A stretch of 63,729 nt of DNA. It comes from Prevotella sp. UBA3675 (lineage in GTDB: Bacteria; Bacteroidota; Bacteroidia; Bacteroidales; Bacteroidaceae). Shown here one piece after another: positions 34,540-42,278 of this stretch. The translations under genes were made by a program, and so were the position numbers. The DNA lies in the NCBI GenBank assembly GCA_002372235.1, contig DFJI01000018.1, forward strand, positions 23,620 through 87,348, read 5' to 3'. The notes under the pieces were generated by a model. It made no database searches. It had not been told where the DNA came from and was given only the letters and a program-made list of their open reading frames with translations. Numbering within the stretch: position 1 is the stretch's first letter; each line of letters opens with the position of its first letter.

Positions 34540-34940
34540 GACTGTGTTTGATTTTTGCGATAGACGAAATGTTTCAATAAACTATAAGAACAGAGCGCCA
34601 CTACGGGTGTGGCGAGAATACCTGCCCAATAGTCGTTCATACCTAAGAGTATGAAGACCTTTACCACTGCTGTGTTGATGAAATATATCAGCACATAGGC
34701 CATCACGAAGCGGAAGATGAGCCGTGGATTGTTGTTTCGGAATACGAGGTTGCCTGTTGTGATGAAATTGAAACACACGCCTAATACATTACTCAATAAT
34801 GTGGCAATATAATATGGGATTCCCACATAAATTGCCAGACAATAGACACCGACACCAAAGGCTGTGTTCAAGCCGCCTACGAGGATAAACCGCAGGAACT
34901 GGCTGCTCACGAGATCATAATAGCGCTGAATCAGTGTCAT
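34536..34940 (-). CDS. GtrA family membrane protein
   Basis: Four-helix protein of 134 residues with FILVGGLNTAFGVGVYCLA, FNFITTGNLVFRN and a short end LLKHFVYRK, matching the GtrA family. It forms the first half of a coupled pair with the GtrB-like gene at 33577, its stop overlapping that gene's ATG. It follows the thiamine-diphosphate enzyme gene by 12 nt. Confidence 0.85.
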   Translation of the reverse strand: MTLIQRYYDLVSSQFLRFILVGGLNTAFGVGVYCLAIYVGIPYYIATLLSNVLGVCFNFITTGNLVFRNNNPRLIFRFVMAYVLIYFINTAVVKVFILLGMNDYWAGILATPVVALCSYSLLKHFVYRKNQTQS

Positions 34941-34952
34941 AGACGTTCCTAA

Positions 34953-36764
34953 TTATTCCGGATTATAAACGCACTGCTTGAAAAGTTCATCGTCAACAAA
35001 TGGTGCCATTTTCTCCAGGGGTGCAGATGTCATTCGGCCAGTCTCTTTATCCATGAACGATGCCGATTTCGGGAAGAGCGTCTGCTCGGGGTGCATGTGT
35101 ACCTCGCAAATGACAGGACCGTCCGTAGCCAATGCACGGCTGATGGTGTCTCTCAGGACTTCTCCGTTGGCACTTACGCTGAGATAAGGTATGCCATAGG
35201 CGGCAGCTATCTTGCTGAGATCCGGACAGATTACGCCGCTGCTTGGGTTAGAGCCCGTGAAGTTGCCATTGAAGAATGCCTTCTGCGTGGTCTTAATGGC
35301 CAGATAGCTTTCATTTTCGATGACGAAGAGCTTCAAGGGAACTTTGTAGCTCACCAGTGTCTGCAGTTCCTGTATGTTCATCTGTATGGAGCCGTCGCCT
35401 GTGACGCAGATGGTGCGTCCGTTCTCATTGGCAAAGGCAGCACCTATTGATGCAGGGAGTCCGTAGCCCATAGCCGCACAGCCTTGATTGGCGAACACGC
35501 GAACGCCTTTGTTCACCTTCATTGCCTGATAGGTGCAGGTGTAGGCAGTGCCGTTTCCTGTCACCACCACATCACCGTCGTGCAGTTGCTTGAATAGCTC
35601 GTCGGCAAATTTATACGAGTTGGTGTAGCCCTCGCAATCGGGGTTATCATCGAAGAGTGTTGGCAGTTTGGCTTCAATGTTGCGGCCCCATTGTCTCCAG
35701 GCCGAAAAATCTGGCAAGGCAATGTCTTTGGTGAGTTCCAGCAACCGATCGACAGCATATCTGAGGTCGGAATGAATCTTCAGGTCGATGCTCAGCGTTG
35801 GTTTGGCCAATTCAGCCGCATCGACGTCAATCATCACTTTGTAAGCACGCGGAGCCAAGAGATCGTAAGCATAGCTCACCTGCCGGATGGACAGGCGTGT
35901 TCCCATGACGATAAGCAGGTCGCTGCTTTGCACCATGATGTTACCAATGCGGTCACCGCAAATTCCCGGTTTGCCGTAGCACAAGGGATGGTCATGCCAA
36001 ATGATATCGCTACCGCTGATAGCTGTTACAACGGGTATGTTCAGGCGTTCTGCCAACTGGATGAAAGCCTCGGTCCTGCCAGCCAGTCGCACGCCGTTGC
36101 CCACATAGATGACAGGCGACTTGGCTTGCTGAATGCGCCTGACGAGCTCTTGCAGCTGACAATCGACAGCACCCGTGTCGGTAGGATCCTCCAGTTCTGA
36201 GGGATCCCATTCATAAAAGTCGGCTTCTTCCACATAGGCTCCCTGAATGTCCAGCGGAACGTCAATCCATACGGGTCCGGGGCGTCCGCTCAGCGCAATG
36301 GCAATGGCCTTGTCTATTTCATACTTCACATAGCGCACGTCGGTGATGGTGACGCAGTATTTCGTAATCGAGCGAACCATGCTCTTGATGTCGGCTTCCT
36401 GATCGCCCAACTGTCGGAGCGGCAGTTCCGGGCAGGCATCGATGGTTGTTGACTGCTTCACCTGCCCCGAGATGTAGAGCCCTGGTATGCTGTCGAGCCA
36501 CTGTCCCAGCACACCGGTGATGGCATTGGTGCCGCCAGGGCCTGTCGTCACACATGTCACAGCCATTTTCCCACTTGCACGGTAGTAGCCTTCGCCTGCT
36601 ATGGCCGATGCTTGCTCATGATGGTTACACACATAGGTGAGCCCTTCGGTATGGCCAATGGAATCATTCAAATGCATGGCACCGCCACCCGTCACCAGGA
36701 AGCAGTGATGAATCTGGTACTGTTCCACCAGATATTTGAAAATAAAATCGCTAACTTTTATCAT
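34953..36764 (-). CDS. Thiamine-diphosphate enzyme, acetolactate-synthase-like, YerE-like candidate
   Basis: A full ThDP enzyme of 603 residues: N-terminal pyrimidine domain with the activating Glu (NHHEQASAIAGEGYYR), middle domain (VIYVGNGVRLAGRTEAF), and C-terminal diphosphate domain with GDGSIQMNIQELQTL, where the usual NN is replaced by ENESY. Acetolactate synthase is unlikely because there is no regulatory subunit and the gene sits inside a deoxysugar operon. YerE of Yersinia, a ThDP flavoenzyme, adds a two-carbon unit from pyruvate to C4 of CDP-3,6-dideoxy-4-keto-glucose in yersiniose synthesis. By context I propose a similar role, making a branched sugar from the same intermediate. This is inference. 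Confidence 0.6.
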   Translation of the reverse strand: MIKVSDFIFKYLVEQYQIHHCFLVTGGGAMHLNDSIGHTEGLTYVCNHHEQASAIAGEGYYRASGKMAVTCVTTGPGGTNAITGVLGQWLDSIPGLYISGQVKQSTTIDACPELPLRQLGDQEADIKSMVRSITKYCVTITDVRYVKYEIDKAIAIALSGRPGPVWIDVPLDIQGAYVEEADFYEWDPSELEDPTDTGAVDCQLQELVRRIQQAKSPVIYVGNGVRLAGRTEAFIQLAERLNIPVVTAISGSDIIWHDHPLCYGKPGICGDRIGNIMVQSSDLLIVMGTRLSIRQVSYAYDLLAPRAYKVMIDVDAAELAKPTLSIDLKIHSDLRYAVDRLLELTKDIALPDFSAWRQWGRNIEAKLPTLFDDNPDCEGYTNSYKFADELFKQLHDGDVVVTGNGTAYTCTYQAMKVNKGVRVFANQGCAAMGYGLPASIGAAFANENGRTICVTGDGSIQMNIQELQTLVSYKVPLKLFVIENESYLAIKTTQKAFFNGNFTGSNPSSGVICPDLSKIAAAYGIPYLSVSANGEVLRDTISRALATDGPVICEVHMHPEQTLFPKSASFMDKETGRMTSAPLEKMAPFVDDELFKQCVYNPE

Positions 36765-36784
36765 AAGTTCTTATTATTTATTTC

Positions 36785-37711
36785 TTATATCATTTGCTGA
36801 TTGGATGCTATGATTCTCCGAACAGCATCCTCAAAGGTAATGGAGGACACAAAGTTTATGGCGCTTCTCAACTTACTGACATCGGGTTGCAGCGACACGA
36901 TGTTCTGCTGTGAGGCAGCACCATACTGCAACTGGCTCTTCGAACCTGTCAGCCGGTACATCGACTCTACGAAGTCGCGCAGCTGCCGTGTGTCGTCAGA
37001 GGCTATGTTGAACACCTCATGCCTGAAGGCTGGTGCCTGAAGAGCATACTGACACAGCAGTTCTATCTGCTTCACAGCATCGGCTATATACAGAAAATTC
37101 CAGTTCTGCGTACAACTGGACAATGCCATTGCCTCATTCTTCAACATTCGGTCAATGGCGCTCATGACAAGTGTCCAAGGGTGGTCGTCTTCGCCAAAGA
37201 GGCTGAAGATGCGCAGATGCAGATATTTCATGTCCCACTGTTCCGACTGTTCAAATCCATGCCTGCATACGCTCAGCTTGGCTTTACCGTATTCCGAGAA
37301 TGGGTTACAGGGTGTCTCTTCCGTTATCGTCTCCAGGCAGGTGCCGTATTCTGCCTGCGAGCCAGCTTCGACAAACAGGCGGCACCCCATCTGGTGGGCT
37401 TGGCGCATCGCCTCTTCGCTATAGCGTATGTTCGACAGCTGCACCTCTTTCATGTCGCGCCCGCCATGACCTGTTCCTTCCCATGCAAGATGAACGAACA
37501 CATCGGCTCTCACCACAAGCGATGCCAAGCGGTCATAGTTCTCCAACTGCGCCTCGACAAGTGTCAGTCCGGGATGTTCTCCCAGCTTCTCACGAGCCTT
37601 TTCAGCGTTGCGGCACACGGCATAGACGACGTTGCCTTTTTCAAGCAAATCGCCGGCCAGTCGTTTGCCTATAAAACTGGTTGCACCGGTAACAATATAG
37701 GTTAGTGCCAT
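36785..37711 (-). CDS. Extended SDR sugar-nucleotide reductase or epimerase
   Basis: NAD(P)-dependent enzyme of 308 residues: IVTGATSFIGKRLAG at the N terminus, HLAWEGTG, EAGSQAEYG and SEYGKAKLS (the Tyr-x3-Lys pair). It lies between rfbG (4 nt upstream) and the ThDP enzyme. YerF-type reduction of a branched CDP-sugar, or reduction of CDP-3,6-dideoxy-4-keto-glucose at C4, are the natural guesses. I cannot choose between them. It is clearly different in sequence from the reductase at 32656. Confidence 0.65.
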   Translation of the reverse strand: MALTYIVTGATSFIGKRLAGDLLEKGNVVYAVCRNAEKAREKLGEHPGLTLVEAQLENYDRLASLVVRADVFVHLAWEGTGHGGRDMKEVQLSNIRYSEEAMRQAHQMGCRLFVEAGSQAEYGTCLETITEETPCNPFSEYGKAKLSVCRHGFEQSEQWDMKYLHLRIFSLFGEDDHPWTLVMSAIDRMLKNEAMALSSCTQNWNFLYIADAVKQIELLCQYALQAPAFRHEVFNIASDDTRQLRDFVESMYRLTGSKSQLQYGAASQQNIVSLQPDVSKLRSAINFVSSITFEDAVRRIIASNQQMI

Positions 37712-37715
37712 TCGT

Positions 37716-38804
37716 TCATAATTTTAAGAACGCTTCAATCTGTTCGCAGCAGAGGTCATAGACATTTTCCGAACGGTAGCGCTTATACCAGTCGGCTGTC
37801 AGCTGGCAGCACTGCTCAATGTTGGTCCGGGGAGTCCAGCCCAGCCTTACGTGTGCCTTGGTGATGTCAAGCATCAGGAGATTAGCCTCGTGCAGTGCAT
37901 TCGGATCAGACACATCCTTGAGCTGGCCCTTTCCGTAGTAATTGATGATCATAGTAGCCACATCCCAGACAGGTGTCACGCTCTCGGCACGCGGTCCGAA
38001 GTTCCATCCTTCGCAATAATCTGTCGGGGCCTGCATCATTTTGGCTGCAAGGAGCAGATATCCGCTGAGTGGTTCCAGCACATGCTGCCACGGACGGATG
38101 GCTTTCGGTGAGCGGATCTCAATCGTGCCGTCGCTCTCCAGAGCGCGTATGCAGTCGGGCACGATTCGGTCTTTGGCCCAGTCGCCGCCGCCCACCACAT
38201 TGCCGGCACGCACACTGGCTATTGCCACATGGTGCTTCTTGCCGTAGTCGGCAGGGTTGAAGAAGCTGCGACGCCATGAGCTGATGGCTATTTCGGCAGC
38301 ACCTTTCGACGACGAGTAGGGGTCATAGCCTCCCATAGGCTCGTTTTCGCGATAGCCCCATATCTGCTCACGGTTTTCGTAGCACTTGTCGGTGGTGATC
38401 ATGACCGCTGTCCTCACACTGTCAGTGTGCCGGATAGCTTCCATCACATTGATGGTGCCCATGACATTGGTCTCATAGGTCTCTACAGGTATTTCATAGC
38501 TGAGGCGCACGAGAGGCTGGGCAGCCAAGTGGAACACTACTTCTGGCTGATACTTCTGGAAGATGTCTTCCATCTTTTTCCTGTCACGTATGTCGGCACG
38601 TATGTCGGCCTCTATCTTCTGTCCAATGCCCGACAGCACGAAGTTGTCGCGATCGGTAGCCGGGTCGAGTGCCACACCTATGACTTTGGCTCCCATAGCA
38701 TGCAACCAGATGGACATCCACGAGCCTTTGAATCCGGTGTGTCCAGTCACCAGGACAGTCTTTCCTTTGAATGCTGTTGTCAATATGTTTTCCAGTTCAC
38801 TCAT
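37716..38804 (-). CDS. rfbG: CDP-glucose 4,6-dehydratase
   Basis: Converts CDP-glucose to CDP-4-keto-6-deoxyglucose with bound NAD, the second step to 3,6-dideoxyhexoses. Marks are VTGHTGFKGSWMSIWLH, FHLAAQPLVR, MITTDKCYEN, and the YDPYSSSKG segment with Tyr-x3-Lys. All are diagnostic for RfbG against dTDP-glucose dehydratases. The length of 362 is normal. In the operon it stands between the DUF362-like lipoprotein gene and the SDR at 36785, with gaps of 3-4 nt. Confidence 0.95.
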   Translation of the reverse strand: MSELENILTTAFKGKTVLVTGHTGFKGSWMSIWLHAMGAKVIGVALDPATDRDNFVLSGIGQKIEADIRADIRDRKKMEDIFQKYQPEVVFHLAAQPLVRLSYEIPVETYETNVMGTINVMEAIRHTDSVRTAVMITTDKCYENREQIWGYRENEPMGGYDPYSSSKGAAEIAISSWRRSFFNPADYGKKHHVAIASVRAGNVVGGGDWAKDRIVPDCIRALESDGTIEIRSPKAIRPWQHVLEPLSGYLLLAAKMMQAPTDYCEGWNFGPRAESVTPVWDVATMIINYYGKGQLKDVSDPNALHEANLLMLDITKAHVRLGWTPRTNIEQCCQLTADWYKRYRSENVYDLCCEQIEAFLKL

Positions 38805-38807
38805 AGT

Positions 38808-39629
38808 TCAGTTTATACATTCCAATTTATAGATTTTGCATCCCAAATTTATTTTCTCTGCCCACGCTATGGTCTCTTCTGCCTTTCTGAGTCCTTCAGG
38901 GTCACACACTTTCGTGGTGTCGCCACTCTCACGCTGGCTTCTGACAATGTCTAAGCAGGCTTGGTCAAGAGCCACGGGGTCTTCTGATGCCAGGATGCCG
39001 TATTCCTTATCGCCCATCACCATGATATAGATGATTTGCTTACCTCCTAAATAGTAGTCGTGTACTGCCTTGGCAGCTACAGCCATGGCCTTCGGTCCTC
39101 CTTCACGGATGGCCGTCTTTCCGTTTGCTGTTGCCACGCCGACTGAGGTCATTTGCAACATTCCGCCAAATCCATCGCCCGAGTAGCGGTCAACGGAACC
39201 TATGTTAATGAGAAAATCATAATGTGCCAGGAACTGGCCTACCCGATGATAGCTGATGACGGTCGTGTCGCACACAGGAATTTTCATCTCGCTGAAAATA
39301 TCGGGCACATCGGCTTGGCTGAAAGCCATGCTGTCCAGATTGAGCTTCTGTGTCAACTGACTCAGCTGTTCGGCGGTCAAAGAGGAATCACCGTTGGAGA
39401 TTGTTGAAAGATTTACGAACACGTGTCCCTCTATCTTCTTGTCCAAAGCGTCAAAGACATCCTTCAGTGCTGCAGGTGTCACTTGGGTCGTGGCATAGAC
39501 AACTGAAGCGGTGGCAGCCGTAGTTGCGCTGCCCTCGACACTATTGCCCCGTCCCTTGCATGCCATGAACGAGCATGCCATGAACAACGCTGCTACCCAC
39601 AGACTGAATCTCCTTCTTATAGCGCTCAT
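38808..39629 (-). CDS. Putative lipoprotein, DUF362-like
   Basis: The protein begins with basic residues and a hydrophobic run ending in two Cys (ALFMACSFMACKGRG), so it may be a lipoprotein, though neither Cys has an ideal lipobox. Segments DFLINIGSVDRYSGDGFGGM, then GILASEDPVALDQACLDIV resemble DUF362 proteins, but the 273 residues lack the ferredoxin-like Cys motifs of longer members. Function is unknown. It stands between rfbH and rfbG in the same operon, where no exported protein would be expected. The gap to rfbG is 3 nt, so it is certainly co-transcribed. Confidence 0.6.
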   Translation of the reverse strand: MSAIRRRFSLWVAALFMACSFMACKGRGNSVEGSATTAATASVVYATTQVTPAALKDVFDALDKKIEGHVFVNLSTISNGDSSLTAEQLSQLTQKLNLDSMAFSQADVPDIFSEMKIPVCDTTVISYHRVGQFLAHYDFLINIGSVDRYSGDGFGGMLQMTSVGVATANGKTAIREGGPKAMAVAAKAVHDYYLGGKQIIYIMVMGDKEYGILASEDPVALDQACLDIVRSQRESGDTTKVCDPEGLRKAEETIAWAEKINLGCKIYKLECIN

Positions 39630-39653
39630 GATGCTATTTCAGTGGTTTACGTA

Positions 39654-40988
39654 TTACTTCTGGCAGAATTCGCGGATGGTGCTGGCCATGAAATCGAGCT
39701 TGGGTCGCGTCATGCCCGGATAAACACCTATCCAGAATGTCTGGTTCATAATGGCCTCGGTCTTGGTGAGCTCGCCCACCACGCGATAGTCTTTACCTTC
39801 GGTATAGGCTTCCATGGCCGGATGGCGCAGCAGATTGCCAGCAAAGAGATTGCGGGTCTGTATCTTCTTGCTCTCCAGATACTTGGTCAGGTCGGTACGG
39901 GTGAACCCGGCATTCTCCTTCACGGTGATCATGAATCCGAACCATGACGGCTTGCTATTGGCCTGAGCCACGGGCAGGATGATGCTGTCGATGCCTTGCA
40001 GTCCCTCGCTGAGAATGTCGAAGTTCTCTCTGCGACGCGCCACAATAGTGTCCAGCTTGTCTAACTGGGCGCATCCGATGGCTGCCTGCATGTCGGTGGC
40101 TTTCAGGTTGAAGCCTAAGTGGCTGTAAACATACTTGTGGTCATAGCCCACCGGCAACTGGCCGAACTGCTTGCTGAAACGGTATCCGCAAGTGTTGTCA
40201 ACACCGCCCACGCACCAACACTCACGTCCCCAGTCGCGGTAACTGTTCACGTATTTGTGCAGTTCGGGATTGTTGGTATAGACGGCTCCACCCTCACCCA
40301 TCGTCATGTGGTGTGGGGGATAGAACGAGCTGGTGCCTATGTCACCGATTGTGCCGGTCTTCTTCCATTCACCGTCAATCAGGTATTCCGATCCGAGGGC
40401 ATCGCAGTTGTCTTCGACCAGCCACAGATGGTGTTTCCGGCAGAAGTCAACAACAACCTGCAGGTTGAACGGATTGCCCAGCGAGTGGGCCAGCATCACT
40501 GCCTTGGTCTTAGGCGACAGGGCTGCTTCCAGCTGGGTCTCATCGATGTTGTAGCCCGGAATGGTCATGTCCACGAAAACGGGTATTGCACCAAACTGCA
40601 TGATGGGCGACACGGTGGTGGGAAAGCCGCCAGCCACGGTAATCACTTCGTCGCCTCTGCGAATGGCTCGGTCGCCCAGCTCAGGTGCCGTCAGGGCGTA
40701 GAATGCCAACAAGTTGGCCGAGGAGCCCGAATTGACCAGCGAGCAGTATTTCACTCCCAGCCATTTGGCAAAACGTGTCTCGAACTTATGTGCCCACGGG
40801 CCTGCTGTGAGCCAGAAATCGAGCGACGAGTCAACCAGATTCACCATTTCCTCAGCACCGAAATAGCGGCCACCGTAGTTGATGCGGCTTTCGCCAGGAA
40901 CAAAGGGTGCCTGTGGGGCATGAACCAGTTCGTAGTATTCTTTTGTTAATTCCAAGATTTGAGCTTTCAGCTGAATTTTATCTTTCAT
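39654..40988 (-). CDS. rfbH: CDP-4-keto-6-deoxyglucose 3-dehydrase (E1), RfbH
   Basis: PMP-dependent [2Fe-2S] enzyme that removes the C3 hydroxyl of CDP-4-keto-6-deoxyglucose together with an NADH-dependent reductase. It has the aminotransferase fold, but the PLP-binding Lys is replaced by His in SSFYPPHHMTMGEGG (His226/His227), the hallmark of E1. The iron-sulfur ligands appear as Cys195 (VEDNCDALG) and Cys257, Cys259, Cys267 (ECWCVGGVDNTC). The length is 444. The partner reductase (E3; DdhD/RfbI) is not in this window, so electrons must come from a protein encoded elsewhere. Confidence 0.95.
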   Translation of the reverse strand: MKDKIQLKAQILELTKEYYELVHAPQAPFVPGESRINYGGRYFGAEEMVNLVDSSLDFWLTAGPWAHKFETRFAKWLGVKYCSLVNSGSSANLLAFYALTAPELGDRAIRRGDEVITVAGGFPTTVSPIMQFGAIPVFVDMTIPGYNIDETQLEAALSPKTKAVMLAHSLGNPFNLQVVVDFCRKHHLWLVEDNCDALGSEYLIDGEWKKTGTIGDIGTSSFYPPHHMTMGEGGAVYTNNPELHKYVNSYRDWGRECWCVGGVDNTCGYRFSKQFGQLPVGYDHKYVYSHLGFNLKATDMQAAIGCAQLDKLDTIVARRRENFDILSEGLQGIDSIILPVAQANSKPSWFGFMITVKENAGFTRTDLTKYLESKKIQTRNLFAGNLLRHPAMEAYTEGKDYRVVGELTKTEAIMNQTFWIGVYPGMTRPKLDFMASTIREFCQK

Positions 40989-41056
40989 AAGGTTATTGTT
41001 TTTTTAATCATTTTCTATTGCTATGTGAAAAATGTCCGGCTTCCCTAAAAAAAACG

Positions 41057-41860
41057 TCATTTTGTAATTATGGGCACGATGCGCTCCCATTTCTTCCAGG
41101 GTGCCACCCCTTTCTGCAACAACGACTCTAACATGTTCTTCTCACGGATATTGTCCATGCACTGCCAGAAGCCTTCATGGATGTACGACATGAGCTGGCC
41201 TTCTTCTGCCAATTTCGAGAGCGGTTCTTTCTCGAACACGCATGTGTCGTCAGTCAAATAGTTGAACACTTCGGGCTGAAGAACCATATAGCCGGCATTG
41301 ATCGGCATGCCGTCAGACAGGCTTTTCTCTCTGAATGACTTCACCGTGTTGTCAACGCCAATGCTAAGCACGCCCTTGTCTTCCTTGCGCTTCACGGCAG
41401 TCAGAGTGGCATACTTACCGTGTTCGCGATGGAATTCCAGCAATTTGTTAATATTCACATCGCACACGCCATCGCCATAAGTCATGAAGAAAGGCTCGCC
41501 CTCGGTATAGTCCTGTATGCGCTTGATTCGTCCGCCCGTCATGGTGTTGTAGCCAGTATCTACAATCGTGACTTTCCACGCTTCGCAGTCACTCTTGTGA
41601 ATGGTCATTTTGTTTTGATGATCACGGTAATCGAATGTGACGTCTGAATAATGAAGGAAATAATTGGCAAACCACTCCTTGATATATTCTTGCATATAGC
41701 CGGCACAAATAATAAATTCGTTGTGTCCGTAATAAGAATATTCTTTCATGATGTGCCATAGAATAGGCATTCCTCCAATATTTATCATTGGCTTGGGCTT
41801 GTACTGAGATTCTTCTGAGATGCGAGATCCAAATCCGCCAGCTAATATAACTACCTTCAT
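41057..41860 (-). CDS. rfbF: Glucose-1-phosphate cytidylyltransferase
   Basis: Makes CDP-glucose from CTP and glucose 1-phosphate, the first step to CDP-3,6-dideoxyhexoses. VILAGGFGSRISEE and YKPKPMINIGGMPILWH form the nucleotide-binding site; FMTYGDGVCDVNI holds the metal-binding Asp. The 267 residues fit the usual ~257. It is the first gene of a minus-strand run of fifteen closely spaced genes to 26527. Upstream, only a weak TAAATTTA box is seen, so its promoter is uncertain. Confidence 0.95.
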   Translation of the reverse strand: MKVVILAGGFGSRISEESQYKPKPMINIGGMPILWHIMKEYSYYGHNEFIICAGYMQEYIKEWFANYFLHYSDVTFDYRDHQNKMTIHKSDCEAWKVTIVDTGYNTMTGGRIKRIQDYTEGEPFFMTYGDGVCDVNINKLLEFHREHGKYATLTAVKRKEDKGVLSIGVDNTVKSFREKSLSDGMPINAGYMVLQPEVFNYLTDDTCVFEKEPLSKLAEEGQLMSYIHEGFWQCMDNIREKNMLESLLQKGVAPWKKWERIVPIITK

Positions 41861-42033
41861 TCCCTTGCTCTATTTAAACCATACTAAATTTAAGATACTT
41901 TTCTACGCGCGAAATTCTTATGTAAAAAAAACGCTGTAAAATTACACATTTTTTTTGAAAGGCCAAAATAAATAGGAGTTTTTCTTCATGTTTCGCCTCA
42001 TCATGACGTATTGCTCGAACGGGCGTAATCTAT

Positions 42034-42199
42034 CCTAACTCACATCGCCATCTGTCCTGAATCGTGCTGCCATCTATCCTAAATCACAAAATGATGCTGC
42101 CTAAATCACGACACGATGGTGCCTAAATCATTTAATGACGGTGCCTAAATCATTTAATGCCGGTGCCTAAATCATGACATGATTTGCCCTGAATCTGTT
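42034..42199. repeat. 22-nt tandem array, CCTAAATC family, between rfbF and the exporter gene
   Basis: Eight units start at 42034, 42056, 42078, 42100, 42122, 42144, 42166 and 42188, an exact 22-nt period. The units at 42122 and 42144 differ by one base (CCTAAATCATTTAATGMCGG). The core is shared with the array at 15898-16051. Upstream of it, 41861-42033 is AT-rich and shows no gene or clear promoter. Confidence 0.9.
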
Positions 42200-42202
42200 C
42201 AT

Positions 42203-42251
42203 AAAAAAACTGTGCGGAATCTCGCTGTTTTTGCAAGATTCCGCACAGTTT
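42203..42251 (-). terminator. Intrinsic terminator of the MsbA-like gene
   Basis: A perfect 16-bp stem (42207-42222 with 42236-42251) with a 13-nt loop is followed on the minus strand by a run of T residues opposite the A-run at 42203-42209. It lies 28 nt after the stop of the ABC exporter gene. Confidence 0.9.
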
Positions 42252-42278
42252 CTATATTCGTTAGGGGCAGGATGATTC

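Noticed and set aside
34953..36764. Acetolactate synthase of branched-chain amino-acid synthesis
   Set aside because: There is no small subunit or other ilv gene nearby, and the gene is deep in a CDP-deoxysugar operon; a sugar-modifying ThDP enzyme is more likely, though not proven.
38808..39629. Missing electron donor (E3) for RfbH
   Set aside because: The protein is exported and has no ferredoxin or flavin motif, so it cannot serve the cytosolic enzyme.
42034..42199. CRISPR array (regular repeats)
   Set aside because: The 22-nt units are contiguous, with no unique spacers of 30-40 nt and no cas genes near. The same holds for the arrays at 15898-16051 and 8021-8125.
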